A DNA stretch of 64,000 bases from Mytilisepta virgata. Its lineage: Eukaryota; Mollusca; Bivalvia; Mytilida; Mytilidae. The position numbers were made by a program, and so were the translations under genes. The number at the start of each line of letters is the position of its first letter. Position 1 is the first letter of the stretch. Below the pieces are notes generated by a model. That model made no database searches, was not told the DNA's origin, and saw only the letters and a program-made list of their open reading frames with translations. The stretch lies in assembly GCA_028015205.1 (NCBI GenBank), contig CM051516.1:29712230-29776229 (forward strand). Direction: 5' to 3'. Positions 47,748-59,561 of the stretch are shown here, in pieces.

Positions 47748-50700
47748 CTGAAAACAAAGGACCATAAAAACTGAATCTTCCGAAATAAATACCAAATATA
47801 TAGAGCTATGTAAAATGTATTTCCAAATTTTCGTTTTACAAAATTGACCAGAATATAACGTATAAAAGTTCGATACTGCATGTAAAATTATGTGTTCTTG
47901 TGCCCAACAAACACTTTTAATAATAGATTAATTACGCCCTATTTAGAGAGGTAAGACACTCCTGGTTCTCCTGGAAAGAAACAGTACCATTTTGTTTATT
48001 CAAAATATATAGTTATCCCCATCAGTACAGGTTTGTCTCATGTTCTTATGATACTTTTGGTTATTTGAACTTTATGAGCTACAAATGTTTGGGTTTCGAA
48101 AACTATTCCAAAACAACGATTTGAAATGCGCATGTGGTTATCTGACATATGGTTATCTGACATGTGGTTATCTGACATAATTCGGTTGATTGATTGATTG
48201 TTGTTTGCTTGACGTCCAGTTTCAAATATTACATGCTTCTTCAGGACGAGAAGCATTTCAACAATTTATCAAACACAATTCAAATACGCGTGGGACGGTA
48301 CCCAAAGGGAAACCGATTTTGACAGCCACTGTAAAAGGGTGGATGGTCGGGTATGGTCAGATATTTATTCTTTTGTAGTGGTCATTAGCCTACTCTTTTT
48401 CAAAAACTACAGATAGGGTCTTCAACATGGGGGAGCGTGGCATTCTTCAAACAGGTTACCCACTGTTGTCCACGGTCAGGCTTTCCTTATTATGTGTAGT
48501 ATAGACACACCGTTTAAGTCGTATTTGTGGAGGAACGGACCCATAAGTGTCATCTTCGCACGCGTTTCCAGAACCGGAAGTTGTTTGTGCGCATGCGCAA
48601 CCGGAAGTGAAGGATTTTTCCGCCATTTTTGTCCCCGCCACGAATGTGGCCGGGGCATATAGATTTACCCTTGTCCGTCCGTCCGTCCGTACGTCCAGAT
48701 TCTGGTTAAGTTTTGCGTTTACCTTCATTTCCCGGAAACCTATAGTAATATATCAATGATATTTCACCACTACAGTCCTCTTGTATAGTACAACACAGTT
48801 CAGAAACACTTGGGTTGCTATGACCTACATTTCATGCTTCAGTGACTTTGGTTAAGTTTTGTGTTTAGGTTCATTTCTTTGGAACTAGGCATAGTGTATC
48901 AATGAAACTTCATCAGTGGATGTGCCTTGGGTAGTACTGAGCATTCATACATGATGACCTACATTTTAGGCGGGGCATCCGTGTCTTACAGACACAATTT
49001 CTTCTTTCAATTTTTTGGGGTGTTTTTTTTGTGTGGAAGCATCCATGTTTCATGACGTCACGAATATAGAAAACGGATTGAAACATCTCTTCTCTTGGTC
49101 CAGGCTGCTCTTCGCTGCGCATCGCTGCTCTTCTCTTTCTCCATGCTGCTCTCGGCTGTTCTTCTCTTGCCCCACGCTGCTCTCCGCTGTTCTTCTCTTG
49201 CTCCATGCTGCTCTCCGCTGTTCTTCTCTTGCTCTATGCTGCTCTCTGCTGAAACCGTAAAGCCAAATGAACTGATTTTTGGTATGGAGCATCTATGGAA
49301 GACCCTTTACAAAGTTGCATAAATCATCTTGGTCCGTGAAACAAAATGGCCGTCATGAGCATTTAAATGTTCTGATTGGTCGAAATTTAAAACTTCTTCT
49401 TCTCTGAAATCGTAAAGCAAAATGAACTGATTTTTGGTATGGAGCATCTATGGAAGGTCCTTTACAAAGTTTGCATAACCCATCACGGTCCATGAAACAA
49501 GATGGCCGCCATGAGCATTTACATGTTCTGATAGGTCGAAATGTAAAACTTATTCTCCTCTGAAACCGTAAAGCCAAATGAACGGATTTTTGGTATGGGG
49601 CATCTATGGAAGGTCCTTTACAAAATGTGCATAACTCATCCCGGTCAGTGATACAAAATAGCCGCCATGACCATTTATATGTTCTGATTTGTCGAAGTGT
49701 AAAATCCTTCTTCTCTGAAACCGTAAAGCCAAATGAACTGACTTTTGATTTGGAACATCTATGGAAGGTTCTTTACAAAAATCGCATAAATCATCCCGGT
49801 CAGTGAAAAAATTGCCGTCATTAGCATTTACATGTTCTGATTGATCGAAATTTAAAGCTTCGAAACGGTAAAGCCAAATGAACTGATGACTGCCAGGAGA
49901 GCGATACAGGTTCAGCCGACTGAGCCTCTTGTTTAAATTTTTTTTTTAATTTTCTATTTATTTTTCTATTTATTTTTTCTTTATAATGCTAATGTTAGTT
50001 CCAATTCTTCGGTAACATAGAGTTAGTGCTGTCTTCAGCTGATGGTGGGTCTTAGGCGTTCAATACACGATTAAGCAGATCTTTTCGTTTTTCTACGGTA
50101 TATTCCCATGATTATTTTGATTTGTAGTCTTCCTCATCTCTCAAGCGTTTAGCCGTTTTCTTGATCTTTCTATGTACGGGATCTTTATTCACGTCTTGAT
50201 GCCAGGACATCAGTCCGAGGTAATGCTTTCTCATTTCTTCTCTGTATGACTCAAACGTGTCTCTATAAGCTGCCAAGCATGCCTTGTCTTCTTTCATCAC
50301 TACTTCGACTAGTTCGTTTACTCTCTGTTAGTATTTCGGTTGATGTACTTGAAATGATCAATTCATAATGACGTTCCATGGGGACTGTTCGCCTCCTTCA
50401 TCGGAGTCTTCGTTGGATCCATGGTCACTGCTTTGTTCAGATTCCTCGTTATCGGCTTCTGTGGTGACCTCTGAGGTTGAATCATATTCACTATACTCTG
50501 TTGAATCCTCTTCCATACCGTGTGTTTTCTTTTTTGGCGCAATAGGTTGGTGTTTCGCTTGGACTGATATCCCCATATGTCACAGTTATACATTTAAGAC
50601 GTCTTTCTTTCCTGGGATTCGATATTGGAATGAGCTCCGGTTGTCCTGCAATTGCTTATATTAGCTACGGCTTGTTGATTCATACGCAAACGTTTGGCAA

Positions 50701-53700
50701 AGTATTCGTTTCGAGATTTCACATTTCTGATGAGGAATCTTGTCCACTCGTTGTCAATATTTCTACATCCCTTACAGATATTCATATTTTTATAGAATTC
50801 CGCAAAGCTCTTGTTCATTTGAGCAGTGAAGAAAAAACACGGAGCAAGAGAAGAGCAGCAGCAGCATAAGAAAACAACGAAATAAGCACGAGAGCCTGGT
50901 GCTGAGCAACGATGAGCAATAACGAGCCTCAAGGAGCAAGAGAAGAGCAGCAGCAGCAACGAAATGCGACAATAATCAGCAGCAGCAGCAAAAAACTGAA
51001 ATGAGCTCGAGAGCACGGTGCTCAGGAGCGATGAGCAGTAAAGAGCAACACAGAGCAAGAGAAGCGTAGCAGTAGCATTAACCAACAGCCGCAAGCAGCA
51101 GCAGCACCAGCACCAGCAAAAAAACGAAATGAGGGGATGGTGCCGAGCAGCGATAAGCAGTGAAGAGCAACACGAGCAAGAGAAGAACAGCAGCAACGAA
51201 CAGCGACAACCAGCAGCAGCAAAAAAAAAATCGAAATGAGCAGGAGAGCATGGGGCCGAGCAGCGATGAGAAGCAAAGAGCAGCATAGAGCAAGAGAATA
51301 GCAGCGATGAGCAGCGGAGAGCAGCATGGAGCGAGAGAAGAGCAGCGATGAGCAGCGGAGAGAGGCATGGAGTAAGAGAAGAGCAGCGATGAACAGCGGA
51401 GAGCAGTACTGAGTAAGAGAAGAGCAGCCATGAGCAGCGGAGAGCAGCATGATTTCAATCCGTTTTCTATTTCCATGATGTCATGATACATGGATGCCTC
51501 GGCACACAAAAAATTCCAAAAAAAAAACGGCGGGAAAATCCATAACTTCCGATCCCGCCAATGCGTGCGGAGATGACACTTACGGATCCATTTACTTCCT
51601 GAGACTTCACTTTCTGTGACGTTATTTCCGGTTGACGTCATATCCGGCACCACCTCCACAAATACGACTTGAACGGTGCGCCTATACTACTATTATGACC
51701 TACAACCCCCAATGAGAGGTCTCACCTACCCGCCTCCTGGGGACGCGGCTGCTAGGCAGCTCTGTGGGTTGAGTTCCTATAATCCATCACATGTGCCTAT
51801 GACAGATTTGGGAACTTACTTCGTAAAATATCTGAAGTACAGCTAACAAAAGCAAGGGAGACAAGTAAAATATTTAAAAACCCAAATAACAGTACCTTTC
51901 TGTACCTTAAGTACTGTCTAAAATATCTTTCTATAATATCGATTACACAATACCTACATGTTTCAAATTTCAAAACCTCACTGCATACAAGCGTTTGATT
52001 CGACGAGTTACAAATTACCCTGCACGTGACCCATGTTGCTGGTGGAAACTTTGATAATATTGATAGTTCGAATGACGTACTGTCGGAGATGCAAATGTGC
52101 AAGTCGCTGTCGTCTCTAATGAAGACTAATACCTTAGCAGTATCAACTGAAGGTTCTGTTAGCCGGACTTTGTAGGTTGATGGTGGTTTCTTTTCTAATT
52201 TAACTGGAAACGCTTTCTAAAATCAAATAGAAAGCAAAAAAAAAAAAGAACATTTTATAAATAAATAAAACTAGACTTTCCATACCGGTGCTTGATAATA
52301 AAATATACCTTTTCAACAATTTCATAAATACCCTTCATTTATTGTCAGTTTAGTTCTGCCAATAAGAATTGTACTATGTTTAGAAACTTTTTTTACAATC
52401 TAATGTGATGGCGACTTCATCACCGGTTGTGTTCATTTGTTGGTGTGAAAAATCAGGAAAACTAAGCAACACCGTACTAGTGCTCGGTAATGAGATTAAA
52501 GGCATTAATTAAGGTCAGAACAACACTATTCTAGTGCATTATTTCTTTACACTGAAACTTTGTCTGTTTATAACAATAATATTTAAAATTAAAAATGAAA
52601 TAAAAGAAGTTTAATTACCTTAATTGTTAGAGTTAAGCTCCCATTTGGATAATGTAAATTATCTGATAAAAATTCTACAGTAACATTTTAGAAAACAAAA
52701 AGTAATAAGAATTGAAGCAAAATTTTAACTATTTTGAATGGTTTTTCAGCTAAAAACTTTATTTTTAATTAAATTGGAGCACGCCTGGTAGTAGAGAAAG
52801 CAGAATGAGCCGTCAAAGGTAAATGTTGACATCGGGGTCATAGAGGAATGTTCGGGCGAATTCATAGTTATAAAATTATTATAATGTTAGTGGAATCACA
52901 ACTTTCATAGGGTTTTATTAATATTTTTATACTTTCAAACATTTTTATAATAATATTTAAGTCAACTTCTACCTCAAATCAGCGGCTTTATCGTGAAAAG
53001 AAATCTGAGGTCGCATCCACTGCCCTATTAAATAGCGTCTGCTAGAGACCATCATTTGGCATTAACAAGACTTTCTGTGTAATGGCACATTACATAAAAT
53101 GGTAGGAGGTGAATGAAAACACGAACAATTATATTATTAACAAAATCAACGGCTAAATATTAACAGAATCCGTGTCATAACCGAGTCCTGTTTGTTACCG
53201 GGCACTGGTATTGGTAGTCTAATTATTAAATCAAAATATGCAGCTTTAATAAATTTTCGCACTACTCGTCTTTCTATTATTAGTTTACGTATACTAGTAT
53301 ATAACGTCGTTCATACATTTTGTAGCATATTTAGATGTACTTTAGATTTTTTTACGTACAGACTGTCCCTGTATTATACACATGATATATTTCCATTCCA
53401 CTGAAGTCCTTACGGATATATCATTAAACCCGGACAAGCTTCATTTATTTAGCCAAAGAGTCCAAAAACCGAGAACCACAGATATAATATATGGAAATCC
53501 CAGAAAATGAACCTTTCCAAAGACCACTGATGTTATCAGTTTTTCCTTCAGTCTTAAGGGATGTTGTTCGGTAGCGATTATACTTTTAATTTTCAATAGA
53601 TACTTAAAATTTCTTTTCAAAGGCGTTAATGAAGATATAATTAGGTGAGTTGATTGTTAACAAATACAAAGTGTGTTTTTTTAACAGATAGTCTATTTTA

Positions 53701-55275
53701 CAAATCCGAGTTTAAAAAATGGTGTGTGAATACTAAAGACCCTAATGCTAATCTATAAAAACCTGACAAAGCCAGCAACCCAAATGATACAGTTGATCAA
53801 TTTTATAGTCACACAACAGGATATAATCTTGACAATCATAAGACCGTTTTCATATTGCACTTCATGTTGTACAATGCCTTGCATCGTTGCCATCGTGTCA
53901 TTGGATACAATTTTTAACCAATTTGATTCATATACTGAATAATTTAAGTGATCTTACAGCTGAATACTCGCCGTTAGTAACCTTTACGTTAGTCCAGATA
54001 AAGATTAACTGAAACCTTGAAGAAGAAAAAGAAGTATATTTCTCTAACCAACTGTCTTACCTAAATTTCGGCCAAATCGGTCAACATAGTTTGCGGAGCT
54101 TGTTGATCCTTATTTCTGCTTGGCATATCTGGTCTGATTCTTATTTTGGTATTTCAATTTTTGACTTGCACTCGTTTTTGACCAATAATTATACATGTAT
54201 AATGAAATTTTCGTATCAGAAGTTTTATGTAATGTAACAGTATTTGACCTAACTAAAGTTTATATATATAAATTTTATACCTTTGATTCAAAAGAGATAT
54301 CAAATCCAGATTCCTCATATTGTCTTAAATCTAGCATCAAATCTGTATTTGTCACATTTACTGAAAATTGAACGAATATCTATGTTATATATCCAGTTAA
54401 TCAAAGAATAAGAAAGTTAGTGTTGTTGTTTCCCTAGGATGTACAAAGTTATAATTAGCTACCATTCATTTCTTAACAGTGGTGATCAAGGATAAGATAT
54501 GGGAAGTCGAAATACAACAAAGGAATCGGATACATCCACGGCAAAGAGATAGATTTTCCATGACAATAGTCTTATCTAATAACTTCCCTAAATTACTTAC
54601 AATTTCTGACAACAAAACCAAGGATGGATTATTTAAAACCTTATAGATAATATAATGTAATGCTTACGATGCGTCTCCCTGAATCATACTATTGGGTGTG
54701 GGAGGGGGTTTTAGGGGGCCTTAATTGACTTTCATCAATCTATCAATTTTAGCCTCGATTTTTCCATCAGCATATTTGTGTTTTATGTGTACTGTCTGCC
54801 AATTTGACAGAAACTTCGCCTACACTGAGATGTTCAACGGCAATTATTTAATATTTTCTTCGAGATATAATTAACGAACGAATAAAAACAATTTTTTTGC
54901 AATAGTTCGTTGTTCTCTTTTAAATCAAATATAATTGTTTTACTCAATGTTTGGAGACAATCCTTCTGAAAACGTACCTTTAACTCTTTGTGTACCTATA
55001 CAAACTACTTTTTTATGGTTATCCGGTGTTGTTTGAAGTCCCAGTATATTCAACTTGTATCTTTCCAATTTTTCGGGAACTGATATATGTTGTTCTGCAG
55101 CATTCAGTAAAGAATCGATAAGTGAAAACCCGATTGGTAAGTCTTCTTTGTCTTTTAACAAGACTAAAATGGCGTCAATGGTGAAGATACTTTGCCACCT
55201 AATGGTCATAGACCTGTGTCTATTGTCGTTGATTTTGAAGCTAAGTCTATTGACCATTTTCTGAAAATTTGACAT
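47077..55275 (-). CDS. PHYHIPL: Gene B: PHYHIP/PHYHIPL-family protein
   Basis: Four minus-strand exons (55275-54978, 54360-54281, 52216-51958, 47747-47077) join in phases 1, 0 and 1 to exactly 436 codons including the stop. The last exon carries the family's hallmark C-terminal domain: a YRNKNRKYFDDI block, GSVINGNFHGLFFS, then NLYFVDFYC and DEFC-like RNEFCRKYL, and a closing CNRC. The preceding exons encode beta-strand-rich text consistent with fibronectin type III folds. Vertebrate relatives are about 330-376 residues, so this one is longer at the N terminus. The family is named for binding phytanoyl-CoA hydroxylase, but its cellular role is poorly defined. The assignment comes from remembered motif similarity. 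The 4.2-kb intron between the last two exons holds a split SINE and a 3.2-kb transposon. Confidence 0.85.
48132..48176. repeat. 15-bp triplicate
   Basis: ATGTGGTTATCTGAC is repeated three times in tandem with one substitution in the middle copy. It lies in the gene B intron next to a SINE end. Confidence 0.85.
48633..49002 (+). repeat. GCCACGAATGTGGC-family element nested in the left arm
   Basis: Begins CGCCACGAATGTGGCCGGGG, then GTCCGTCCGTCCGTACGTCC and two monomers, and ends GGGGCATCCGTGTCTTACAGACACA. The matching right arm of the host element runs straight through at this place (ATTTTCCCGCCGTTTTTT), so this is an insertion into the left arm. Confidence 0.8.
49104..49258. repeat. CTGCTCTTCTC array, left arm
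   Basis: Irregular tandem repeats (CTGCTCTTCTCTTGCTCCAT and variants), the reverse-complement counterpart of the array at 50838-51450. Confidence 0.85.
49255..49925 (+). repeat. AGCTCACC-type monomers nested in the transposon
   Basis: Four monomers of about 165 bp (TGAAACCGTAAAGCCAAATG, GGAGCATCTATGGAAGGTCC, AAGATGGCCGCCATGAGCAT) end with the family tail GCCAGGAGAGCGATACAGGTTC and GAGCCTCTTG. There is no head, so the copy joins the array directly. Confidence 0.75.
50112..50870 (-). pseudogene. Unrecognised coding-like stretch inside the 3.2-kb element
   Basis: Minus-strand text of clearly protein-like composition runs in three frames. First comes KSFAEFYKNMNICKGCRNID with NEWTRFLIRNVKSRNEYFAK (to 50594). 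Then an acidic stretch, EEDSTEYSEYDSTSEVTTEA and on (50576-50358), and then a charged helical stretch with YREEMRKHYLGLMSWHQDVN (50300-50112). Stops separate them, so it is either a decayed gene or exons of one. I cannot name it and see no transposase catalytic motif. Confidence 0.5.
50838..51450. repeat. GAGCAGCGATGAGCA array, right arm
   Basis: About 600 bp of irregular GAGCAGCGA, GAGCAAGAGAA and CAGCAGCAGCA repeats. All minus-strand frames are open by composition. Related arrays are at 35810-36275 and 49104-49258. Confidence 0.85.
51958..52216 (-). CDS. Gene B exon 3, fibronectin-III-like
   Basis: The acceptor ATTTTAG precedes 52216. The donor ACAT|GTAGGT after 51958 leaves phase 1, as the last exon needs. 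The text runs KAFPVKLEKKPPSTYKVRLT, then the strand-like VLVFIRDDSDLHICISD and WVTCRVICNSS. Two other GT sites nearby (after 51954 and after 51896) would break the frame, which decides the donor choice. Confidence 0.78.
52217..54280. other. Gene B intron, unclassified
   Basis: AT-rich; no further exon with compatible phase and no named repeat. Confidence 0.45.
54281..54360 (-). CDS. Gene B exon 2
   Basis: An 80-bp exon lies between the acceptor AATTTTCAG (ending at 54361) and the donor CAAAG|GTATAA. It enters in phase 1, leaves in phase 0 and encodes NVTNTDLMLDLRQYEESGFD and a short tail. It is the only frame that connects exon 1 to the exon at 52216 without a stop. Confidence 0.75.
54361..54977. 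other. Gene B intron, unclassified
   Basis: A G-rich patch lies at 54693-54720. Nothing else was recognised. Confidence 0.4.
54978..55275 (-). CDS. Gene B exon 1
   Basis: ATG at 55275-55273 follows an in-frame stop a few codons upstream. The donor AAAG|GTACGT after 54978 is strong and leaves phase 1. The encoded text (MSNFQKMVNRLSFKIND...) alternates hydrophobic and polar residues, as expected of a fibronectin-III-like beta sandwich. An ATTTTCAG ending at 55261 could instead be an acceptor, in which case the true start lies upstream. Confidence 0.75.
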
Positions 55276-56094
55276 GAATGGCTTTTAAGTTAACACGTCA
55301 GAAATACCTTAACATTACTGTGATAACATCATATTATGTTGAATACTATTTTTTGTGGTTTTTGTGGGTACAGATTTTCACTACGAAATTAAGTATACGA
55401 TTGCATGTGATATTACTGGAAAACCAACAATTCAGAATTCTTAAAAAAAAAAAACAAGTATCAGCTAACTTGGAAACAAGGAAAAGAAATGAATCTACAG
55501 TACTGTAGCAAACAAAATACTTAAAACTTCATAAATCAAAAAAGGAGGGGTTAAAAATATGAAGATAGTAGGAAAAACTAAGAATGAAAAGCGAACAAAT
55601 TAACAACATCACACCTCCGTTAAAATACAACTAAAAAAGAGGGTAACATACATCAGAGATACTTAATCATATCGTCGGCTATTTTTCAAGCTTGCTGACA
55701 ATACAATGAACTTTGTTTGGTGTGATATTGAATCAAAATTGAATATTGGCAAAAGAATATCAAGGGAAGAAGACAAAATATAAAGTCCATATGATGACAA
55801 TTCAAAGACAAGGTTAATTCGTGAAAACAATACAAAAGAGAACAAAAAGGCTTACTAACAAAGACGTGTACGCGAGAAAAAGGCACAGCAAACCAAAAGT
55901 AATCAAAGTAAGACAAAAAAACTAATTCATTAACAATTTAAACTCCTACAAAAACAAGGAGTGATCTATCACAAGCAGGACAGCAACGGATTAACTGTGA
56001 AATATAGACTCCATGGTTACTATTATTGTTGTCGACTAATAATTACAGCTTCATAACTACACCAACCTAGCCTGGGGTTCGTCTCTTTGCGATA
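55276..56094. other. Upstream of gene B, unclassified
   Basis: Probably the 5' flank or first intron of gene B. No promoter element can be pointed to. Confidence 0.35.
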
Positions 56095-56354
56095 GAAGTA
56101 TATGGGGACAGTTCAGTTAGGATTTAACGTGGAGTAATAATGTAGAGCACTGTAAGTCACGTGACAGGATATGAAGTCACGATTTTTAAACCAGAAGTGC
56201 AAGGGATATAATATTGAACTATTTATAAAACGAATGTATAAGGAAGATAGGTTCCATCAATTTTAAACTAGAACCGAAAAGCTGAAATTTCTCGCCGCTT
56301 TCCGTAAAAAAAAACCCACAAGATTTTTTTTACCTTAAAACGAAACGAACTAAG

Positions 56355-56700
56355 CCTTACCCTAACCCTAACCCTAACTTTAACCATCACTTTATCCGTA
56401 GTCGTAAACCTAACCCTAACTCTATCCATAACTGTAATCCTAATCCTAACCCTAACCCTAACCCATACCATTATCCTTACCCAAACGCTAACCCCAACTT
56501 TTACAATGCCTAACCCTTACCCTTACCCTACCCTAACTCTTATTTTAACCCTTACCTAACCATAGCCCTATAACCCTAACTATTTCCCTAACATTATCTC
56601 TTACTCTAACACTACTCATACCTTACATGGACCCTAATCCTAGCCCTTATTCTTAATCTAAACCTTACTTAACTCCAACTTAAACCCTAACCTAAAAACC
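56355..56700. repeat. Degenerate interstitial telomere-like array (CCCTAA)
   Basis: CCCTAACCCTAACCCTAAC at about 56360-56378 degrades into CCTTACCC, CCTAACTC and similar over about 340 bases. The motif matches the complement of the animal telomere repeat TTAGGG. Confidence 0.85.
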
Positions 56701-57014
56701 ATGTCATAGCTTACTATATGACATGATTTTTAGATACTTTTTTGATGAAATTCTTATAAAAATAGGGTCTCAACTCCCACAGGAAGACTTAACCTGGAGT
56801 TTTGCTAAACTATTTGATCAGTTTGGCTCACAATGTTTTTGGTTTATTAATATCATTTTTTTTTATTATGATTATCAAAGTTTTGATCAAGAGCGTACCT
56901 GATGAAGGTCACCACAAATGCAGTCTGTACGCAAGGAATTTAGGTAACTGAATTAATTTTTCAGCTCTGCTCAGTTGCAAGTGCGACTGGACCGCCGAGG
57001 TGGTGATGGAAGAA

Positions 57015-57100
57015 GTAGGGTAACGGTTAGGGGAAGAGGTACGGTAAGGATAAGGGTTAGGGTTAGAGTTAGAATTAAGGTTAGGGATAGGGTTTGAGTT
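57015..57100. repeat. Degenerate telomere-like array (TTAGGG), inverted
   Basis: GGATAAGGGTTAGGGTTAGA and variants, in opposite orientation to the array at 56355-56700 and about 315 bases away. Confidence 0.8.
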
Positions 57101-57399
57101 AATTGTCATATATACACAAAGAAAAAAATTATGCGTCCCCAAGTTTTTTTGAAATGACAAATCATACGATTAAATGTCATGAGATTACAGACCAAATAAC
57201 CGAAAAAATACAAATGTGGCCTGTTAGGACATTACATTAGCTTTAAGAAAACACAACAAATATCAGCTGAAATGATAATTTAATGAATAGATTATCACAA
57301 AATCACAAGCCCAGCCTAAAACATGTCCATTTTAAATATTGACCTTCTGAGTTCATAATGCCCGATAAGATTGTCATTACACTTGGAAAACGTCAATTT

Positions 57400-58190
57400 T
57401 AAGTCACTTAACGACATCCATGGTTCAAACTATCGAGTGAAACCACCACGTGCTTGGATGACGGCCTCATCCCTCCAGTCAGTCGTCGGATTTCCTGTTG
57501 TGGTAGCTGTCGCCGTTCCCGGTGCAATGCTGCTTCCAACTGACGCAAGTTTTGTACAGGAGGTTTGACATGTCCCAAACATGCTCTATTGGATTCAAAT
57601 CTGGGCTAATGGCTGGCCATGGAAGAGAAGCCACGGATTCGCCTTGAACGTAGACGTTTACGGTCCTTGAACGATGCGGCCTGGCGTTGTCATCCATAAA
57701 CACAGGTCTTGAAGCTAGTGATTGGTTGTCAAAATGGGGGACAACAACGTGGTTGAAGAACTTCTTTGAAGTATTGATCACCTGTTAGGTTTCCTTGTAT
57801 GGTCACCAAATCCAACCTGCAATCATGAGAGATTCATTAAAGAGCCTCGACCGTAAGGGACAGTTGGTTGGATGTTCCTTTGGGTATGTGCCGTATTTTT
57901 CTGTCCCCAAACTCCCACTCGTCCATCTTTTGCATGCAGCAGAAACCGGCTCTCGTCTGACCAATGGATCCTGTGCCAGGTCCTCAAGTTCCAACTATGT
58001 CGCGCTAAACAGCATGCAAAACGCAATCGTTGATATCGATCAGATAAAATGGGACGTCTAATTACTCTCCTTGACTTCAGTCCTATGGGGTGAAAGAATC
58101 GAGACATGGTGTGGAGGTTATTACAGCGTGGTCTCTATGGATAGCCTGTCACAAGCATGGACAAATGAAGAGTGCTCTTTCTAAATGACC
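57400..58190 (-). pseudogene. Tc1-like transposase, frameshifted remnant
   Basis: Minus-strand frames at 58107-57823 and 57781-57479 hold the Tc1 signature motifs WSDESRFLL, FMDDNARPHRSR and WPAISPDLNPIEHVWD. The catalytic Asp, Asp and Glu are all present, and 34 residues separate the last two (DD34E). At least two frameshifts occur between about 57823 and 57740. The DNA-binding N terminus is missing or unreadable. Inactive. Confidence 0.88.
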
Positions 58191-59561
58191 TTGATGTATA
58201 GGGTGTGCTATAACAAATACAAGCCACCATCGTGAAATGATGACACTCAAAAAAATAAATCAAGACCAAGAAATGAAGACAAGAAGCTGGATCGAGTCAT
58301 CAAGGATAAGAATCTGACCTCATCAGCAGCAACAATATGTCCCTCCTCTTCCTCTTAAAACACCGAAATGAACACCTTAACCCTACATGTGTATACTCCG
58401 AAAAAAGACAATCTGGAATAAAAACTGGGTGAACAGGGGAGATATTCCAATCATGCCATTGGACTATCGATCATTGTGTAGCCTCTCGATCCGTGATCTA
58501 GCTGACAAAGACCTTGAAAGGGGACATTATTCCTATACACTGTGTGGCCAAGGGGGGATAATCCAAACAAGAGAATCACGGAATTTCCGATCGTGCGTAT
58601 CCTCTTGGTTCTAGGCTCATCGGTGAATGGGCAAATTCTAAAGGGAAGATCCTATGGTTAGACTCCATAAATTAATAGTACCCATACACACACATATATA
58701 TATATTCTGAATTATGTTAGCATTGTTTCAATCAGGATAAAATAAAAAAAAATATCCATGGAAACCTAGTTGGCATAGCAACATTCCAAATTTTTCATAA
58801 AAAAAGCTTTAAATTTCACTCCACTTCGGCTTAAAATTGGGGTCTGATGCAGCGTTTCAATCCAATTGAGACTTTATTTTTCAGATTCTGCATAAAATTC
58901 CATTACATATTTGGGGAAAAAAGGTTTACTTTTCCGGCTCTTTTTCCGCAATTTAACTTACCAGTGCAGGTGCCGATTATCACTGTCAAAGTTTTACACA
59001 CCAGATGTCAATTCACAAGTCCCAGTTTATTACCTCCCATTACTTGTCAGAAGCAAAATCAGTTAATGTTTTCGTATTTTTTCAAACTAAAATCTATCCT
59101 CTTTCAGTGAATATTAAAATTTTGAGGTTAAGACATTTATTATTTATCTATCATGTAGTCAAACTTTACCAACTCTAATAATTAATAAAAGTCTGGGGGT
59201 GCATTTCTCTGAAACTTAGATAATTAATGGAGTCTAACGTATCCCTATACACTCCCAAGAAAGACCCAAAAACGTCCGGAATGCAAAATGCAGGACAAAG
59301 GGAAATAATCTAATCATTGAAATTGACGTCTACGGCAACCTTCGAGTCCACGAGAAATTTTTAGGTTTTTCCACTGGAAAACGACGCCAAATTTCAACTT
59401 TACCGTTCAATGTTTAAAAAATGGAGGTTATTGTCTCCCTTACAATTCCGGTTTAAACGATGTAAAATTGTTTTCATTACACCTGCGATGAGGTCATATC
59501 CGGTGACGGTGAACACGGCATTTTCGGTCACTTGACCTCCTTTGATCCACTTTACTCAACT
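58191..59561. other. Interior of the 3.5-kb element, unclassified
   Basis: No coding motif recognised. The last 150 bases are GC-richer and match the style of the element arms. Confidence 0.4.

Larger units (their letters stand above)
48496..51690. mobile_element. 3195-bp GTAGTATAG-ended element with 8-bp target duplication
   Basis: The terminal inverted repeats start GTAGTATAG and match in 35 of 38 positions (48496-48533 and 51653-51690). The flanks TATTATGT (48488-48495) and TATTATGA (51691-51698) are an 8-bp duplication with one change. Uninterrupted SINE copies have one TCATAATA at this point, which confirms the insertion. Each arm then has matching blocks (GTGTCATCT(T/C)CGCACGC, GCATCCATGT(T/A)TCATGAC, GAAAACGGATTGAAA) and an array of CTGCTCTTCTC repeats. 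The interior holds two nested repeats and an unrecognised coding-like stretch. An 8-bp duplication fits hAT-like or P-like superfamilies, but the ends match none I know. Confidence 0.88.
48186..51774 (-). mobile_element. SINE-like element split by the 3.2-kb insertion
   Basis: On the minus strand the 5' part (51774-51691) starts ACTCAACCCACAGAGCTGCC and ends AGGTCATAATA. The 3' part (48495-48186) resumes ATAATAAGGAAAGCCTGACC and runs to a tail CTGGACGTCAAGCAAACAACA plus AATC repeats. Together they are collinear with the copies at 5553 and 9540. Confidence 0.85.

Noticed and set aside
50871..51659. Long minus-strand frames (up to 193 codons) over 50.9-51.7 kb
   Set aside because: Same repeat array in the right arm of the transposon; open frames follow from composition.
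56268..56471. A 67-codon Arg/Val-rich frame
   Set aside because: Translation of the degenerate telomere-like array.
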